From Kuschelorhynchus macadamiae (lineage: Eukaryota > Arthropoda > Insecta > Coleoptera > Curculionidae): 64,000 nt of DNA. The notes under the pieces were generated by a model. It was not told where the DNA came from, made no database searches, and worked only from the letters and a program-made list of their open reading frames with translations. Each line of letters opens with the position of its first letter. Position 1 is the stretch's first letter. Location of the stretch: the NCBI GenBank assembly GCA_030620095.1, contig JAUTXW010000329.1, positions 728,001 through 792,000 on the forward strand, in the 5' to 3' direction. Below are positions 63,383-64,000 of this stretch, piece by piece. The translations under genes and the position numbers were made by a program.

Positions 63383-64000
63383 ATGCCGCGAAGCTATAAT
63401 CAGCAATCACAGCTAATAGTTTTGAATATCTTGGCTTTTTTTCAATTGGAAAAAGAGCAAGCTAAAAATGGAATCCTTCCGCAAACTGATAATATAATTG
63501 AACGAGCTTCAAATGCAACAAAACTTAGCCATACAACAATCATAAATATTAAGAAAAGAGGAATAACGAGCGATGAATCCTTTACCTCCAGAATGTCTCA
63601 AAAGCAAAAAGAGGTAAAAACAAAAATTACAGATTACTTAAAGAACAAAATAAGATGTTACAATGCAGACTTTGCTTAAAAAACTAAAAGAGATAAATGA
63701 ATATTTTAATTTTTCCATCACCTCGCTAAGAAAATACGTAAAAAGTATTGGTTTTAAGTGGAAGAAATCAAATAATAGAAAATACCTGATGGATTTGCCC
63801 CACATCGTCTACAAGAGAATCAATTTCTTGAGGGAATATGTCAAAAATCAAAATCTAGGACAAGATGCTTATACCACCGTATTTATTGATGAGACTTGGA
63901 TTTTTAGTAAAGGTTCGTTTAGAAACAGCTGGCAGGATAACACTATGTCTACAAGTTCTAAAAAAGCTAGTGAAGGTCATCGATATATTGTAGTTCACGC
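63383..64000 (+). pseudogene. Second DDE transposase of the same group, runs off right edge
   Basis: The first frame (63383-63679) starts MPRSYNQQSQLIVLNILAFF and contains the helix-turn-helix (IIERASNATKLSHTTIINI). A frame change near 63660 leads to a frame open to the window end: SITSLRKYVKSIGFKWKK, DLPHIVYKRINFLREYV, the first catalytic Asp in TVFIDETWIFSKGS, and GHRYIVVHA. It resembles the minus-strand transposase at 60684-61853 block for block but is clearly a different copy. The rest of the catalytic triad lies outside the window. Confidence 0.8.

Overview
The window looks like a piece of an AT-rich insect (at least arthropod) nuclear genome. It has no dense host genes. It holds Copia, Gypsy and errantivirus-type LTR elements, LINEs, Penelope-like elements, a tRNA-derived SINE, and IS630/Tc1-mariner-type transposases. 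It also carries a 28-unit run of CCTAA/TTAGG, the insect telomere repeat. The only hints of host coding sequence are a degenerate THAP-domain ORF (13645-13902) and a GC-rich candidate exon (40431-40617). Everything else I can assign is mobile DNA or its debris.

Layout. 1-4249: Copia element on the minus strand, running off the left edge and broken. 4262-6790: Gypsy-type element, minus strand, with its reverse transcriptase deleted. 7032-13590: mostly no genes, with a nested hairpin (8313-8433), a convincing hammerhead ribozyme inside an inverted repeat (10087-10217), and a Penelope-like RT remnant (10625-10840). 13944-16790: decayed LINE, minus strand. 19098-38031: an 18.9-kb Polinton/Maverick (adintovirus-like) element. 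38616-44985: SINE, tandem repeat, GC-rich candidate exon, a mariner-type MITE and a large foldback element. 45280-47155 and 50005-53560: two Penelope-like elements, each preceded by an inverted partial copy. 53694-60028: errantivirus-type element with an F-like env but no gag. 60340-64000: pieces of a DDE transposase in both orientations and an RNase H-like TE ORF.

The centrepiece is the Polinton. Its limits are exact: 6-bp target duplications CAAACT, and terminal inverted repeats of 179 and 185 bp that differ by one 6-bp repeat unit and one substitution, so it inserted recently. The left half holds a RING protein, an acidic Cys/His-rich protein, a disordered repeat protein, a protein-primed family B DNA polymerase split by two introns, a single-BIR protein with a C-terminal membrane segment, and three unknown ORFs. 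The centre (minus strand) holds a retroviral-type integrase with a chromodomain-like tail, a coiled-coil protein, a protein of unknown function and the packaging ATPase. The right half (plus strand) is a capsid module: PLA2-domain protein, adenain-type protease, penton-like protein, a small basic protein, the major capsid protein and two more ORFs. Three short minus-strand paralogues close the element. Polymerase, integrase and ATPase read intact. The capsid module is interrupted three times: two minus-one frame changes that both fall on heptamers of the slippery type, and one nonsense codon. It is therefore either decaying or partly recoded.
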